Positions 41,679 to 50,730 are shown, numbered from the stretch's first letter. The stretch is 64,000 nucleotides of DNA from Kribbella pittospori (GCF_004331465.1 NZ_SJKB01000005.1:477174-541173); one strand, 5' to 3'. Notes: generated by a model from the sequence alone, not told the origin. Program-made: numbers and translations.

Positions 41679-43469
41679 TCAGGACTTCGTCCCCGGCAGG
41701 AACTCCTGCACCTTCGACTTCACGCCTTCCTTGATCACGTCGACGCGGTCGGAGTCACCGCGGACGATCGACTCCAGCGCCTTCTCCAGCTGGTCCCAGG
41801 TCGCGTGCGGCGGGATCGGCGGTACGGCGGGATCCGTGATGAACTCGACCACGCACGGCCGGTCCGCGGCCAGCGCCTCGTCCCACGCGGGTGCGACCTC
41901 CTCCGGCTTGGCCGCGAGTACGCCGGCCAGGCCGAGACTGCGCGCATACGCAGCGTACGGGAAGTCCGGAAGTTCCTGCGACGGCAGGAACTGCGGGGAA
42001 CCCCCCATCGCCCGGAGCTCCCAGGTGACCTGGTTGAGGTCATTGTTGTGCAGGACCGCGACGATCAGCCGGGGGTCGTCCCAGTCCTGCCAGTACTTCG
42101 CGATCGTGATCAGCTCGTTGATGCCGTTCATCTGCATCGCGCCATCGCCGACCAGTGCGATGCACGGCCGACCGAGGTGGCCGAACTTGGCGCCGATCAC
42201 GTACGGCACGCCGGGTCCCATGGACGCGAGGGTGCCGGAGAGCGATCCGCGCATGTCGCCGCGGAACCGCAGATGCCGCGCGTACCAGTTCGCGGCCGAG
42301 CCCGAGTCGGCCGCCACGATGGCGTCGTTCGGCAGCCGAGGCGACAGTTCGTGGAAGACCAGTTCCGGATTCACCGGGTCCGCCGAGGTGTGCGCACGGC
42401 GCTCCATCACCTGCCACCAGCGCTCGACCTTGCTCTCGATGCCCTCGCGCCAGGACCGATCGACCTTGGACTCGAGCAGCGGGATCAGCCGGCGCAGTGT
42501 CTGAGCCGCATCGCCGACCAGGTTCACCTCGAAGGGGTACCGCAGCCCGACCATCGTCGGATCCACGTCGATCTGCACCGCACGCGCCGCGCCGTACTCC
42601 GGCAGGAACTGGCTGTACGGGAAGTTGGAACCCACCACCAGCAAGGTGTCGCACTCGGTCATCAGCTCGTACGACGGCCGTGTGCCGAGCAACCCGATCG
42701 AGCCCGTGACCCACGGCAGTTCGTCGGACAGCACATCCTTGCCGAGCAGCGCCTTGGCGACGCCTGCGCCGAGCAGGTCGGCGACCGAATCGACCTCCTG
42801 CCGGGCACCTCGCGCGCCCTGACCGACGAGCATCGCTACCTTCTCCCCGGCGTTCAGCAGGTCCGCCGCCCGGCGCAGGTCGGCCTCACCCGGCACCGGT
42901 GCGGACCAGGTCAGATCGAGACTCGACGGCACCATCTTGAACGCGTGCGACGGCGGCTCGTACTCCAGTTCCTGGACGTCGGCCGGAACCACCAACGCCG
43001 TGACGGTACGACGCGACGCCGCGATCCGGATCGCCCGGTCCAGAACGTTCGGCAGTTGCTCGGGGACCATCACCTGCTGGCAGTACTCGTTGGCGACGTC
43101 CTTGAACAGCGACATCAGGTCGACTTCCTGCTGATAGTTGCCGCCCATCGCCGACCGAGCGGTCTGTCCCACGATGGCCACGACCGGGACGTGGTCGAGC
43201 TTCGCGTCGTACAGACCGTTGAGCAGGTGGATGGCGCCTGGGCCGCTGGTCGCCGTACACACGCCCACACGGCCGGTGAACTTCGCGTACCCGACCGCCT
43301 CGAACGCCGACATCTCTTCGTGCCGCGCCTGCACGAACCGGGGCTCGTCCCCGGCGCGTTCCCAGGCCGACAACAGCCCGTTGATGCCGTCACCGGCGTA
43401 CCCGAAGACATGGTCGACTCCCCAGTCGCGGAGTCTCTGCAGGATCAGATCGGCAACTGTCGTCTTCAT
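41679..43469 (-). CDS. Thiamine pyrophosphate-dependent enzyme (pyruvate oxidase/acetolactate synthase-like)
   Basis: A 596-residue TPP enzyme: N-terminal FGYAGDGINGLLSAWERAG and catalytic Glu in ARHEEMSAFEAVGYAKFTG, GVCTATSGPGAIHLLNGLYDAK; a central FAD/ADP-binding-like domain; and C-terminal ALVGDGAMQMNGINELITIAKYW...NNDLNQV, the GDG-x24-NN TPP site. The family includes PoxB and actinobacterial TPP-requiring oxidases; a carboxylating synthase cannot be excluded. SD GGACGGAG before ATG 43469. Divergent from the F420-type oxidoreductase. Confidence 0.87.
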   Translation of the reverse strand: MKTTVADLILQRLRDWGVDHVFGYAGDGINGLLSAWERAGDEPRFVQARHEEMSAFEAVGYAKFTGRVGVCTATSGPGAIHLLNGLYDAKLDHVPVVAIVGQTARSAMGGNYQQEVDLMSLFKDVANEYCQQVMVPEQLPNVLDRAIRIAASRRTVTALVVPADVQELEYEPPSHAFKMVPSSLDLTWSAPVPGEADLRRAADLLNAGEKVAMLVGQGARGARQEVDSVADLLGAGVAKALLGKDVLSDELPWVTGSIGLLGTRPSYELMTECDTLLVVGSNFPYSQFLPEYGAARAVQIDVDPTMVGLRYPFEVNLVGDAAQTLRRLIPLLESKVDRSWREGIESKVERWWQVMERRAHTSADPVNPELVFHELSPRLPNDAIVAADSGSAANWYARHLRFRGDMRGSLSGTLASMGPGVPYVIGAKFGHLGRPCIALVGDGAMQMNGINELITIAKYWQDWDDPRLIVAVLHNNDLNQVTWELRAMGGSPQFLPSQELPDFPYAAYARSLGLAGVLAAKPEEVAPAWDEALAADRPCVVEFITDPAVPPIPPHATWDQLEKALESIVRGDSDRVDVIKEGVKSKVQEFLPGTKS

Positions 43470-43587
43470 CTCCGTCCTGTGCCCGCTGTGCTCAGGCGTA
43501 TGCGGCCTGTTTCGAGGTTGCCGACCGCGTGCATGGATGGGTCGGGAGCGGGCACCCGGCGGGTAACTCAAACGATCGGAGTACGAC

Positions 43588-44550
43588 GTGAAGATCGGCT
43601 ACTTCCTGTCCAGTGAGGAGTACACGCCGGCACAGTTGATCGAGCAGGCGCGGCTGGCCGAAGACGCCGGGTTCGACGGGCTGTGGATCAGTGACCACTT
43701 CCATCCGTGGAACGACGAACAGGGTCAGAGCGCGTTCGTCTGGTCCACCATCGGTGCGATCTCCCAGGTGTGCGAACTCCCGGTGACCACCGCGGTCACG
43801 TGTCCGACGGTGCGGATCCATCCCGCGATCATCGCGCAGGCGGCCGCGACCAGCGCCGTACTGCTGAACGGGCGGTTCCAGCTCGGCATCGGCACCGGCG
43901 AGGCCCTGAACGAGCACGTGCTCGGGTCCGTCTGGCCGACGGTCGACGTACGGCTGGAGATGCTCGAGGAGGCGGTCGAGATCATGCGCCGGTTGTGGAC
44001 GGAGGAGGGCTTCGTCTCGCACCACGGCAAGCACTACACGGTAGACACCGCCCGGATCTATACCCGGCCGGAGGCTCCGTTGCCCATCTACATGTCCGGA
44101 TTCGGGCCGGAGGCAACCGATGTCGCGGCGCGGATCGCGGACGGGTACATCACCACCACGCCGGATGCCGGCCTGCTGCAGCGGTTCCGCGACAACGGCG
44201 GTGGTGACAAGCCGGCGCAGGCCGGGTTCAAGGTCAGCTACGCGCCGACCGAGGAGGAAGGTATCGAGCAGGCGCACCGGATCTGGGGCAACTCCGGACT
44301 GCCCGGCGAGCTGTCGCAGGTGCTGCCGTCACCCCGGCACTTCGAACAGGCGAGCCAACTCGTCACCAAGGAATCGACGGCGCAGTCCGTCACCTGCGGC
44401 TCCAAGGCAGACGCACACGTCGAGGCCTTCATGCCGTACGTCGACGCCGGCTTCGACGAGATCTACGTCGCCAACATGGGCCCACACTCCGTCGACATGA
44501 TGAACCTCTACCGCACCGAAGTACTCCCCGAACTCCACCGCCGCAACTGA
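43588..44550 (+). CDS. F420-dependent oxidoreductase, TIGR03557-type (Fgd-like)
   Basis: A 320-residue luciferase-like enzyme: KIGYFLSSEEYTPAQLIEQARLAEDAGFDGLWISDHFHPWNDEQGQSAFVWSTIGAI is the G6PD (F420)-related signature, with TCPTVRIHPAIIAQAAATSA and GRFQLGIGTGEALNEHV. Relatives oxidise sugar phosphates or alcohols with F420. GTG start after GGAG. Followed at 12 bp by a tiny acidic protein gene. Confidence 0.88.
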   Translation: MKIGYFLSSEEYTPAQLIEQARLAEDAGFDGLWISDHFHPWNDEQGQSAFVWSTIGAISQVCELPVTTAVTCPTVRIHPAIIAQAAATSAVLLNGRFQLGIGTGEALNEHVLGSVWPTVDVRLEMLEEAVEIMRRLWTEEGFVSHHGKHYTVDTARIYTRPEAPLPIYMSGFGPEATDVAARIADGYITTTPDAGLLQRFRDNGGGDKPAQAGFKVSYAPTEEEGIEQAHRIWGNSGLPGELSQVLPSPRHFEQASQLVTKESTAQSVTCGSKADAHVEAFMPYVDAGFDEIYVANMGPHSVDMMNLYRTEVLPELHRRN

Positions 44551-44562
44551 AGGAGGCTCACC

Positions 44563-44727
44563 GTGAGCACCACCCCGATCCCCCCACCTCTACCCGACCC
44601 CACCGACCCCGACCGCGCATTTCCCGGCCAGGACCGCCCCGAGAACGACCCAGACCTCGATCCCACCCCAGCCCCGGAACCCGACCCCGACGAAGACCCC
44701 AACAAGCAACTCCCCCACGACAACTGA
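44563..44727 (+). CDS. 54-residue Pro/Asp-rich small protein
   Basis: Short frame with an excellent SD (AAGGAGG, nine bases before GTG) directly after the oxidoreductase stop. About half its residues are Pro, Asp or Glu (PPLPDPTDPDRAFPG, PAPEPDPDEDPNKQLP); no membrane segment. Similar disordered acidic proteins end many actinobacterial operons. Function unknown. The SD and position support it; the low complexity argues for caution. Confidence 0.6.
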   Translation: MSTTPIPPPLPDPTDPDRAFPGQDRPENDPDLDPTPAPEPDPDEDPNKQLPHDN

Positions 44728-44734
44728 CCGCTGC

Positions 44735-45187
44735 TCAATCGGTGATGGGGGTTGCGTGGGCTTCGGGGTAGCCGGTGGTGGCCAGGCGGTTGAGGGTCTT
44801 CTCCAGTACGGCGGTGTCCTCGAGGGTGCGTACTTCGGTGATCTTGCCCCAGCGGAGGCGGAGGAACTGGTGAACGACGTTCTGGTAGTGCGTGCCGTCC
44901 ACGACGCCGACGTGGACTGTGACTGCAGTCGCTACGCGCGTGTTCCACGGCCAGCCGGCGACCAGGACGTCTTGTACGTCGAAGCGTGTGTCCGGGAGTA
45001 ACCGGAAGCACCGCTCCCACCAGCGTCGCAGCGCGTCGTGCGTGTGTCGCTCACCGCCCAACGCGTGATCACCGTAGAACCGGTAGGTGAAGGTCGGCGC
45101 CATCCCGGCGACCATGGCCTCCCAGTTCCCGGCGCTGATCTCCGCGAACGCCTTCCGCACCTGCGCCGCCACGATCCGGTGGTACAT
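44735..45187 (-). CDS. SnoaL-like polyketide cyclase-family protein
   Basis: A 150-residue NTF2-fold protein: VRKAFAEISAGNWEAMVAGMAPTFTYRFYGDHALGGERHTHDALRRWWERCFRLLPDTRFDVQDVLVAG, VHVGVVDGTHYQNVVHQFLRLRWGKITEVRTLEDT. Binding or isomerase role unknown. Divergent from an HxlR regulator whose operator lies between, so it is the probable target. SD GAGGGGAG before ATG 45187. Confidence 0.84.
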   Translation of the reverse strand: MYHRIVAAQVRKAFAEISAGNWEAMVAGMAPTFTYRFYGDHALGGERHTHDALRRWWERCFRLLPDTRFDVQDVLVAGWPWNTRVATAVTVHVGVVDGTHYQNVVHQFLRLRWGKITEVRTLEDTAVLEKTLNRLATTGYPEAHATPITD

Positions 45188-45225
45188 GCCCCGCTCCCCT
45201 CGCGTAGGCCTCCAACCGTAGAGAC

Positions 45226-45255
45226 AGTGAGTTCAATACCGCAACTGACTAGAGT
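45226..45255 (+). promoter_or_regulatory. HxlR-type operator and leaderless promoter
   Basis: AGTGAGTT (45226-45233) and AACTGACT (45243-45250) are inverted repeats with one mismatch around nine bases. The last T begins TAGAGT (45250-45255), the -10 box that ends six bases before the ATG of the hxlR-like gene. Confidence 0.6.
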
Positions 45256-45261
45256 GGTGAC

Positions 45262-45765
45262 ATGCGGAACACCAGCTTCGCCTCGATGCACTGCTCGCTC
45301 GCCCAGTCCCTCGAAGTCATCGGCGACTGGTGGACCCCGTTGGTGCTGCGCGACCTCTACCTCGGCCTGAGCCGCTTCGACGAGTTCGTCACCGACCTCG
45401 GGATCTCCCGCAATCTCCTCACCGACCGGCTCACCACCCTGATGGACGGCGGCCTCGTCGTACGTACGCCGTACCAGGACAACCCGGTCCGCTACACCTA
45501 CGCGCTCACCGACGCCGGCCGCGAGCTCATCCCGATCCTGATGGCCCTCACCGCCTGGGGCGACCGCTGGGCCACCCCACCCGCCGGCCAACCCCTCCAC
45601 TTCACCCACACCACCTGCGGCCACCGCACCACCCCGACGGTCACCTGCTCGGAATGCGGCGACCCCCTCACCGCCGACGACGTCTCCCCAACCCCCGGCC
45701 CGGGCGGCCGAACAGCCCCCGGCACCGCCCTCATCGCCACAGTCCTCCCCAACCCCGAGCACTAA
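45262..45765 (+). CDS. HxlR-family winged-helix regulator
   Basis: A 167-residue regulator: CSLAQSLEVIGDWWTPLVLRDLYLGLSRFDEFVTDLGISRNLLTDRLTTLMDGGLVVRTPYQ is the HxlR winged helix with its N-terminal redox-type Cys11. The C-terminal ~60 residues add a zinc-ribbon-like element with CGH and CSECG. Probably represses itself and the divergent SnoaL-like gene in response to a reactive or electrophilic compound (inferred). Confidence 0.9.
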   Translation: MRNTSFASMHCSLAQSLEVIGDWWTPLVLRDLYLGLSRFDEFVTDLGISRNLLTDRLTTLMDGGLVVRTPYQDNPVRYTYALTDAGRELIPILMALTAWGDRWATPPAGQPLHFTHTTCGHRTTPTVTCSECGDPLTADDVSPTPGPGGRTAPGTALIATVLPNPEH

Positions 45766-46116
45766 AGGGCCGACGCCAAAGAGGACCCTGATCGGAACTT
45801 AACCGAGGGTGAACAGCCGGAGCGGCGGACGCAGGCTACTATTGGGAGAGCACCGAACATCGGCAACGCCGACCGCCCCCGGCGACGGCTGCGTCTTGGC
45901 CCGGAGGTCACAGTCATCGACTAGAGGTCGCCAATCGCACGCGGTGGCCGGTCCCGGCGGAGTCCGGGACAGCGATCGCTCGTGGAAGCGGGGGTTCTGC
46001 GCCGTTTCCCGGTGGCCTACCGGACTCTCGGCGCGACGTGTCGCGGCGGCGGGATGGCCGTGCGGTGCTGCGTTCAGCCATGGCTCTCGTGCCGTGGCAG
46101 TCCTGAGGAGGAGTCT
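45766..46116 (+). promoter_or_regulatory. 351-bp leader of the helicase gene
   Basis: No gene seen. TACTAT at 45837-45842 is the best -10 candidate, giving a leader of about 270 nt rich in GC. It ends in GAGGAGGAG, the SD of the helicase. No recognised RNA family. Confidence 0.4.
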
Positions 46117-48237
46117 TTGGCCCCACGAGGCCAGCGCCAGTCCAGCGCTGCCCGTTCCGCTCCCCGTCGCCGGCGTCCTGCCCGCGATGGTGACGGTCTG
46201 ATCCCGGTCCTCGCGCGTGCCGTGCGGGAGGTCGAGAGCGCGGTCGAGCGCTCCGACGTACGCCCGTCGGTGCGCACCAAGTTCCAGGTCGTCGCGTTGC
46301 TGGTGCGCGAGGAGCGTGCGCGCGTGAACGCGGACCAGAACGCGACCGACACCTACCGCGCCGAGCAACTCCGGCGGCTGGACGGCGTCGCAACGATCCT
46401 CGCCAAGGCGGCTGCCCGCGAGACCTCGCTCCTCGGGCTGCTGGCCGAGGACGCCGTCGTCTCCGAGGCCGGTGCGCGGCTCAAGCGCGACATGCTGAAG
46501 TCCGCCGGCGTCGAGGCGCCGCAGGAGGAGGTCGCGCCCGTCGAGCCGGCGACTCCACCAGATGCCGCGCGGCGCGTCGTACCGCAGGCTGTGGTCCAGC
46601 GTCAGCTCGCCAACCCCTTCCTCGCGCCCGACTTCTCGGCTGCCCCCTCGCGCCCACCGCGCCCACGACGCCTCGCCGGCTGGGAGCTCATCGGTCCGCT
46701 GCTCAAGTCGTTCGAGTACGCCGGTGCCGCCGCCAGCATGACCTTGCCCGAGGCGACCTCTCTCAACGCGGCCAGTGGTCTGGAGCTCATGCCACACCAG
46801 GCGCGCCTGATCGCGGCCGCCGCGGCCGGCCACCGTACGTTCCTGCTCGCCGACGAGCCAGGCCTCGGCAAGACCGCTCAGGCCCTGCTCGCCGCCCGCG
46901 CCGCCAACGCTTATCCCCTGCTGGCCGTCGTACCGAACGTCGTCAAGACGAACTGGGCGCGGGAGGCCGGTCTCTGGACCCCGCAGAAGACCGCGACGGT
47001 GATCCACGGCGACGGCGACACGATCGACGGGTTCGCGGACATCGTCGTCGTCAACTACGAGGTGCTCGACCGTCACGTCGGCTGGCTCGGCGACCTCGGC
47101 TTCCGCGGCATGGTGGTCGACGAGGCGCACTTCATCAAGAACAAGAAGTCGCAGCGGTCGCGCAACGTCCTGCAGTTGTCCGAGCGCATCCGGACCCGTA
47201 CGCCGCGTCCGTTGCTGATGGCACTCACCGGTACGCCGCTGATCAACTCGATCGAGGACTTCACCGCGATCTGGCAGTACCTCGGCTGGATCGACGAGAA
47301 GGGTCCGCGCGCCGAGCTGATGGAGTCGCTCGAGGAGACCGAGCTGACGCCGGCCGACCCCGGCTTCTACGCGGCCGCCCGCGGGTCGGTGATCGACCTA
47401 GGTATCGTGCGCCGCCGCAAGGTCGATGTGGCCGCCGACATCCCGGCCCGCCGGATCGCCGATCTGCCCGTCGAGCTCGACGGTGCCCTCGGCCGCTCGA
47501 TCCGCGACGCCGAGCGCGAGCTCGCCAACCGCCTCGTGCAGCGGTACCAGACCGCACTCGAGACGCGGACGTCCGGCACCACCGTGGAAGGCATCGACCA
47601 CGAGCTCGTACGCCGGGTCGCCGGCTGGGAGCGCACCGAGATGGCGAACGCCAAGACCGGCGAGAACGTCTTCACCCTGGTACGCCGGATCGGTACCGCG
47701 AAGGCGGGCCTGGCCGCCGACTACGCCGCGCAACTCGCGCAGAACGTCGGCAAGGTCGTGTTCTTCGCCCGCCACATCGAGGTGATGGACGCCGCCGAGG
47801 AGCTCTTCGCCGAGCGCGGCATCCGGTTCTCCTCGATCCGGGGCGACCAGACCGCGAGGAACCGCCAGAAGAACATCGACGCGTTCGTCAACGACCCAGA
47901 GGTCTCCATCGCGGTCTGCTCCCTGCTGGCCGCCGGTGTGGGCCTCAACCTCCAGGTCGCGTCGAACGTCGTACTCGCGGAGCTGTCCTGGACGAACGCC
48001 GAGCAGACGCAGGCGATCGACCGGGTGCACCGGATCGGCCAGGACATGCCGGTCACGGCCTGGCGGATCATCGCGGCGCAGACCATCGACACGAGGATCG
48101 CCGACCTCATCGACAGCAAGTCCAGCCTCGCCGCCCGGGCCCTCGACGGGTCCGACGAAGAGGTCTCGTCCTCCGCGGACTTCCAGCTCGAAGCCCTGGC
48201 GGCCCTCCTGACGGACGCCTTGGAGAACGCGCTCTAG
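46117..48237 (+). CDS. SNF2-type DEAD/DEAH-box helicase
   Basis: A 706-residue SF2 ATPase: motif I ADEPGLGKTAQALLAAR near 247, motif II VVDEAHFIKN near 335, motif III LTGTPLIN, C-terminal GDQTARNRQKNIDAF and motif VI TQAIDRVHRIGQ. The N-terminal ~150 residues are charged and unrelated to known domains. TTG at 46117 is chosen because GAGGAGGAG lies four bases upstream; an open frame continues to 45982 but has no SD. It remodels DNA-protein complexes; a defence or repair role is possible but nothing adjacent supports one. Confidence 0.88.
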   Translation: MAPRGQRQSSAARSAPRRRRPARDGDGLIPVLARAVREVESAVERSDVRPSVRTKFQVVALLVREERARVNADQNATDTYRAEQLRRLDGVATILAKAAARETSLLGLLAEDAVVSEAGARLKRDMLKSAGVEAPQEEVAPVEPATPPDAARRVVPQAVVQRQLANPFLAPDFSAAPSRPPRPRRLAGWELIGPLLKSFEYAGAAASMTLPEATSLNAASGLELMPHQARLIAAAAAGHRTFLLADEPGLGKTAQALLAARAANAYPLLAVVPNVVKTNWAREAGLWTPQKTATVIHGDGDTIDGFADIVVVNYEVLDRHVGWLGDLGFRGMVVDEAHFIKNKKSQRSRNVLQLSERIRTRTPRPLLMALTGTPLINSIEDFTAIWQYLGWIDEKGPRAELMESLEETELTPADPGFYAAARGSVIDLGIVRRRKVDVAADIPARRIADLPVELDGALGRSIRDAERELANRLVQRYQTALETRTSGTTVEGIDHELVRRVAGWERTEMANAKTGENVFTLVRRIGTAKAGLAADYAAQLAQNVGKVVFFARHIEVMDAAEELFAERGIRFSSIRGDQTARNRQKNIDAFVNDPEVSIAVCSLLAAGVGLNLQVASNVVLAELSWTNAEQTQAIDRVHRIGQDMPVTAWRIIAAQTIDTRIADLIDSKSSLAARALDGSDEEVSSSADFQLEALAALLTDALENAL

Positions 48238-48246
48238 CGTGACCTG

Positions 48247-48948
48247 TCAGTCGGCGGTGATCTCCACGCAGCACTCGCCGCCGGCTGGGTCGAGGATGGC
48301 GCGGACTGTCGTCGCCCGGAGGCCGCTGAGCATGCCGGTGAGGAAGGCGTGATTGATGCCGCAGACGGCGTCGGGTTGCGCCTGGGCGAGTGGGTGGAAC
48401 GGGCAACTGTGCAGCCGGACGCAGTTCGGCCGCGGGCGATCCGGTTCGAAGCCGACGCGGGACAACGTTGCCTCTGACAACGTCAACGCACGTTCCGAAC
48501 TCAACCGGCCCGGTCGACTCCGGGCGCGTTCCTCCTCGCCGATCCGTTCACCTCGGCGAAAGGCTGCTTTCATCGCCGAGTCCATCGGGCTGCCGTCGTC
48601 CTGGCTGAGGACGCCGTCGAGGAGGATCTCCGCGAGCAGGTCCGGCCGGCGCGGCGGGATCGACACCTGCACGTCGGTCTCGACCGGTTCGTACAGCTTC
48701 GGCGCGCGGCCGACCTTGCGAAGCCTGCCGCCCTGCTCGTAGTGCGCTCGTAGAAGCCCGGCCTCGACCAATTTCTCCAGGTGGAACGCGGCCAGTTTCC
48801 GCGAGATCCCCACCTCCGCCGCCGCCTCGTCCCGGCTGATCGCACGGCCGGCCCGACGGCAGAACTCGAACATCCGGCGCCGGGACTCGTCGCTCAACGC
48901 CGAGACCGCCCTGATCGTCGCGTCCGCACCGAGCCCCTCGTCAGCCAC
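48247..48948 (-). CDS. HTH regulator with SufR-like Fe-S cysteine motif
   Basis: A 233-residue regulator: HTH at ~10-70 (LSDESRRRMFEFCRRAGRAISRDEAAAEVGISRKLAAFHLEKLVEAGLL). The C-terminus has SCPFHPLAQAQPDAVCGINHAFLTGMLSGL and GGECCVEI, the Cys pattern of SufR-type proteins that bind a 4Fe-4S cluster. Redox or NO sensing is inferred. TATCGT lies six bases before GTG 48948: leaderless. Divergent from the DUF2231 genes, its likely targets. Confidence 0.85.
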   Translation of the reverse strand: MADEGLGADATIRAVSALSDESRRRMFEFCRRAGRAISRDEAAAEVGISRKLAAFHLEKLVEAGLLRAHYEQGGRLRKVGRAPKLYEPVETDVQVSIPPRRPDLLAEILLDGVLSQDDGSPMDSAMKAAFRRGERIGEEERARSRPGRLSSERALTLSEATLSRVGFEPDRPRPNCVRLHSCPFHPLAQAQPDAVCGINHAFLTGMLSGLRATTVRAILDPAGGECCVEITAD

Positions 48949-49061
48949 TCGTCCACGATAACGGACACGAACATTGGCCAAAAGCGACGCCGACGCGCGC
49001 CCACCTCTTGACCTGCCAGTCCGAATAAGACCAAACTCGATTGGTGAAATAGGAGGTGCCG

Positions 49062-49571
49062 ATGTCCGATCGGTCGTCTGCCGCGAAGCACCCCGTCAGT
49101 GCGCTGCTCACCGGCCCGTACGGTCACCCGTTCCACCCGATCCTGGTGACGATCCCGATCGGCGCCTGGGTGGCCAGCTTCGTCTTCGACATCGGATCGC
49201 AGGCGGCGGACGCGGCGTACCTGGTCCAGGCGTCGACGTGGCTGATCGTGATCGGCATCGTCGGCGCGCTCGCGGCCGCGACCGTCGGGCTGCTGGACTT
49301 CTTCGCCATCCCGCCCGGCACACCGGCGTTCCGGACCGGGTTGATCCACCTGATCCTGAACGTCGCGATCGTCGTGGCCTACGTCGTCAACGCGCTCTGG
49401 CGCCGCGGATCCGATGCCGACCAGGTCGCGGTCGGGCCGATCGTCCTGTCGGGGGTCAGCTTGGCCGCACTCATGGTGTCGGGCTATCTCGGGGGAAAGC
49501 TGGCCTTCCGGTACGGCGTACGCGTCGCCGAGGAGGACGACCAAGCCGAAGGTTTCGAGCCGAGGAGATGA
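49062..49571 (+). CDS. DUF2231 membrane protein
   Basis: A 169-residue protein with four membrane helices: LLTGPYGHPFHPILVTIPIGAWVASFVFDI has the HP-x-HP histidines typical of DUF2231, proposed to bind heme or metal. The C-terminal tail is acidic. SD AGGAGG five bases before the ATG. TTGGCCAA (48974-48981) and ACCAA/TTGGT (49030-49045) inverted repeats lie upstream and may bind the divergent SufR-like regulator. It is one base before the next gene. Confidence 0.88.
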   Translation: MSDRSSAAKHPVSALLTGPYGHPFHPILVTIPIGAWVASFVFDIGSQAADAAYLVQASTWLIVIGIVGALAAATVGLLDFFAIPPGTPAFRTGLIHLILNVAIVVAYVVNALWRRGSDADQVAVGPIVLSGVSLAALMVSGYLGGKLAFRYGVRVAEEDDQAEGFEPRR

Positions 49572-49572
49572 C

Positions 49573-49989
49573 ATGGGTATCGCAGCACTCGTCACGTGGC
49601 TGATCACCGCGATCGGCGGTTTCTACCTGCTGTACACCTGGATCAGCAACGGCGGGCCGCGCAAGCCGAGCGCGAGCAAATTCCGGCCGGCACTGATCTT
49701 CAGCCACTTCGCGCTCGCGGCCATCGGGCTCGTGCTGTGGATCATCTATCTGATCGCCGACAGCGACGTGCTGGCCTGGGTCGCGTTCATCCTGCTCGTG
49801 CCGGTGGCCTTGCTCGGGTTCGCGATGCTGCGACGCTGGTTGCCGACGTACCGAGCGCGCGCGACGGCCGAGGTGGCGACCGCCGACGTACCGCCTGAGC
49901 GGCACTTCCCCGTCGCTGTCGTCGGCGGCCACGGCCTGTTCGCCGTCGTCACCGTGGTGCTCGTGTTGCTGGCGGCCCTAGAGGTCTGA
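49573..49989 (+). CDS. Small membrane protein, companion of DUF2231
   Basis: A 138-residue protein with about four membrane helices (ALVTWLITAIGGFYLLYTWI, LIFSHFALAAIGLVLWIIYLI, WVAFILLVPVALLGFAM, LFAVVTVVLVLLAALEV). His residues occur in helix 2 (FSHFAL) and before helix 4 (GGHGLF), which could bind heme. Starts one base after the DUF2231 stop, so co-expressed. Its last 12 bp overlap the convergent DUF1684 gene. Function unknown. Confidence 0.8.
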   Translation: MGIAALVTWLITAIGGFYLLYTWISNGGPRKPSASKFRPALIFSHFALAAIGLVLWIIYLIADSDVLAWVAFILLVPVALLGFAMLRRWLPTYRARATAEVATADVPPERHFPVAVVGGHGLFAVVTVVLVLLAALEV

Positions 49990-50601
49990 GGTCAGTTCGC
50001 CGACCGGAAGTTCTGCCTTCACCGTGTTCGTGGCGGGCGCGAGCGGGCAGGTCCACAGCGGGCTGTAGGCGCACGACGGGTTGTAGGCGAAGTTGAGGTC
50101 CACGACGAGCCGGCCCTCGCGGATGTCACCACCGAGGTCCGCGCCTTTGACGGTGTCGAGCAGATAGCGGCCACCGCCGTACGTATGTGAGCCGGCCAGT
50201 GCGTCCTTGACCGGCACGAACACACCGCCGCCGTACGACTCGAGCCACCACACGTCGAGGTCGCCGATCGCGGGCAGGTGCAGTACGCCGACCCGCGAGA
50301 ACGGGATGACGCCGTCGGTGGCCGAAGGGACCTCCCACCGGACGGGTTCGACATCCGTGTCGATCGCGACCTCGAACCGCAACTCCGGCCGGTACTCCCC
50401 CACCGGAACCCCTCTGAAGCCGTCGCGCTCCTCGACAGGCGATGCAGGGTGGGTCGCCAGCAGCTCGTCTCTGCCTGCCCGCCACAGCGCGTGCCCCTCG
50501 GCCAGGTCGCCGGCCGCTCGCACAGCGCCGTACAGCGCAAACACTCGCCGCCGCCAGTCAGCCGTATCCAGCGCGCCCGGCGCTCCCCGTTCTTCGCTCA
50601 C
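49978..50601 (-). CDS. DUF1684 protein
   Basis: A 207-residue soluble protein: WRAGRDELLATHPASPV, FEVAIDTDVEP, DLDVWWLESYGGGVFVPVKDALAGSHTYGGGRYLLDTVKGAD and LVVDLNFAYNPSCAYSPLWTCPLAPATNTVKAEL, the standard DUF1684 segments with a conserved PxCAYS-x4-CPLAP. Function unknown, though the conserved cysteine and acidic residues suggest an enzyme. TAGGGT (50608-50613, minus) is six bases before GTG: leaderless. Confidence 0.9.
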   Translation of the reverse strand: MSEERGAPGALDTADWRRRVFALYGAVRAAGDLAEGHALWRAGRDELLATHPASPVEERDGFRGVPVGEYRPELRFEVAIDTDVEPVRWEVPSATDGVIPFSRVGVLHLPAIGDLDVWWLESYGGGVFVPVKDALAGSHTYGGGRYLLDTVKGADLGGDIREGRLVVDLNFAYNPSCAYSPLWTCPLAPATNTVKAELPVGELTSDL

Positions 50602-50698
50602 CCAGCCACCCTACGGCGCCCCTCAACAGCTCCTCGACCGGCGCAGCCGGTTGAGGAGTACGACGGATGAGATCAGCTGTTGTCGACGAAGGATGGTC

Positions 50699-50722
50699 CA
50701 TCAAATGGATTTGATGTAATGT
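50699..50722 (+). promoter_or_regulatory. ArsR operator and leaderless promoter
   Basis: CATCAAATGGATTTGATG (50699-50716) is a perfect palindrome of the ArsR type ATCAA-N6-TTGAT. It abuts TAATGT (50717-50722), the -10 box, eight bases before GTG 50731. Arsenite release of the repressor would open the promoter. Confidence 0.8.
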
Positions 50723-50730
50723 CAGGGGCC

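Noticed and set aside
41805..43616. 603-codon plus-strand frame antisense to the TPP enzyme
   Set aside because: No recognisable domain; the minus-strand TPP enzyme is complete with all cofactor motifs.
46117..48237. Defence island helicase (DISARM or BREX-like)
   Set aside because: Only a lone SNF2 helicase; no methyltransferase, nuclease or PglZ-type partner adjoins it.
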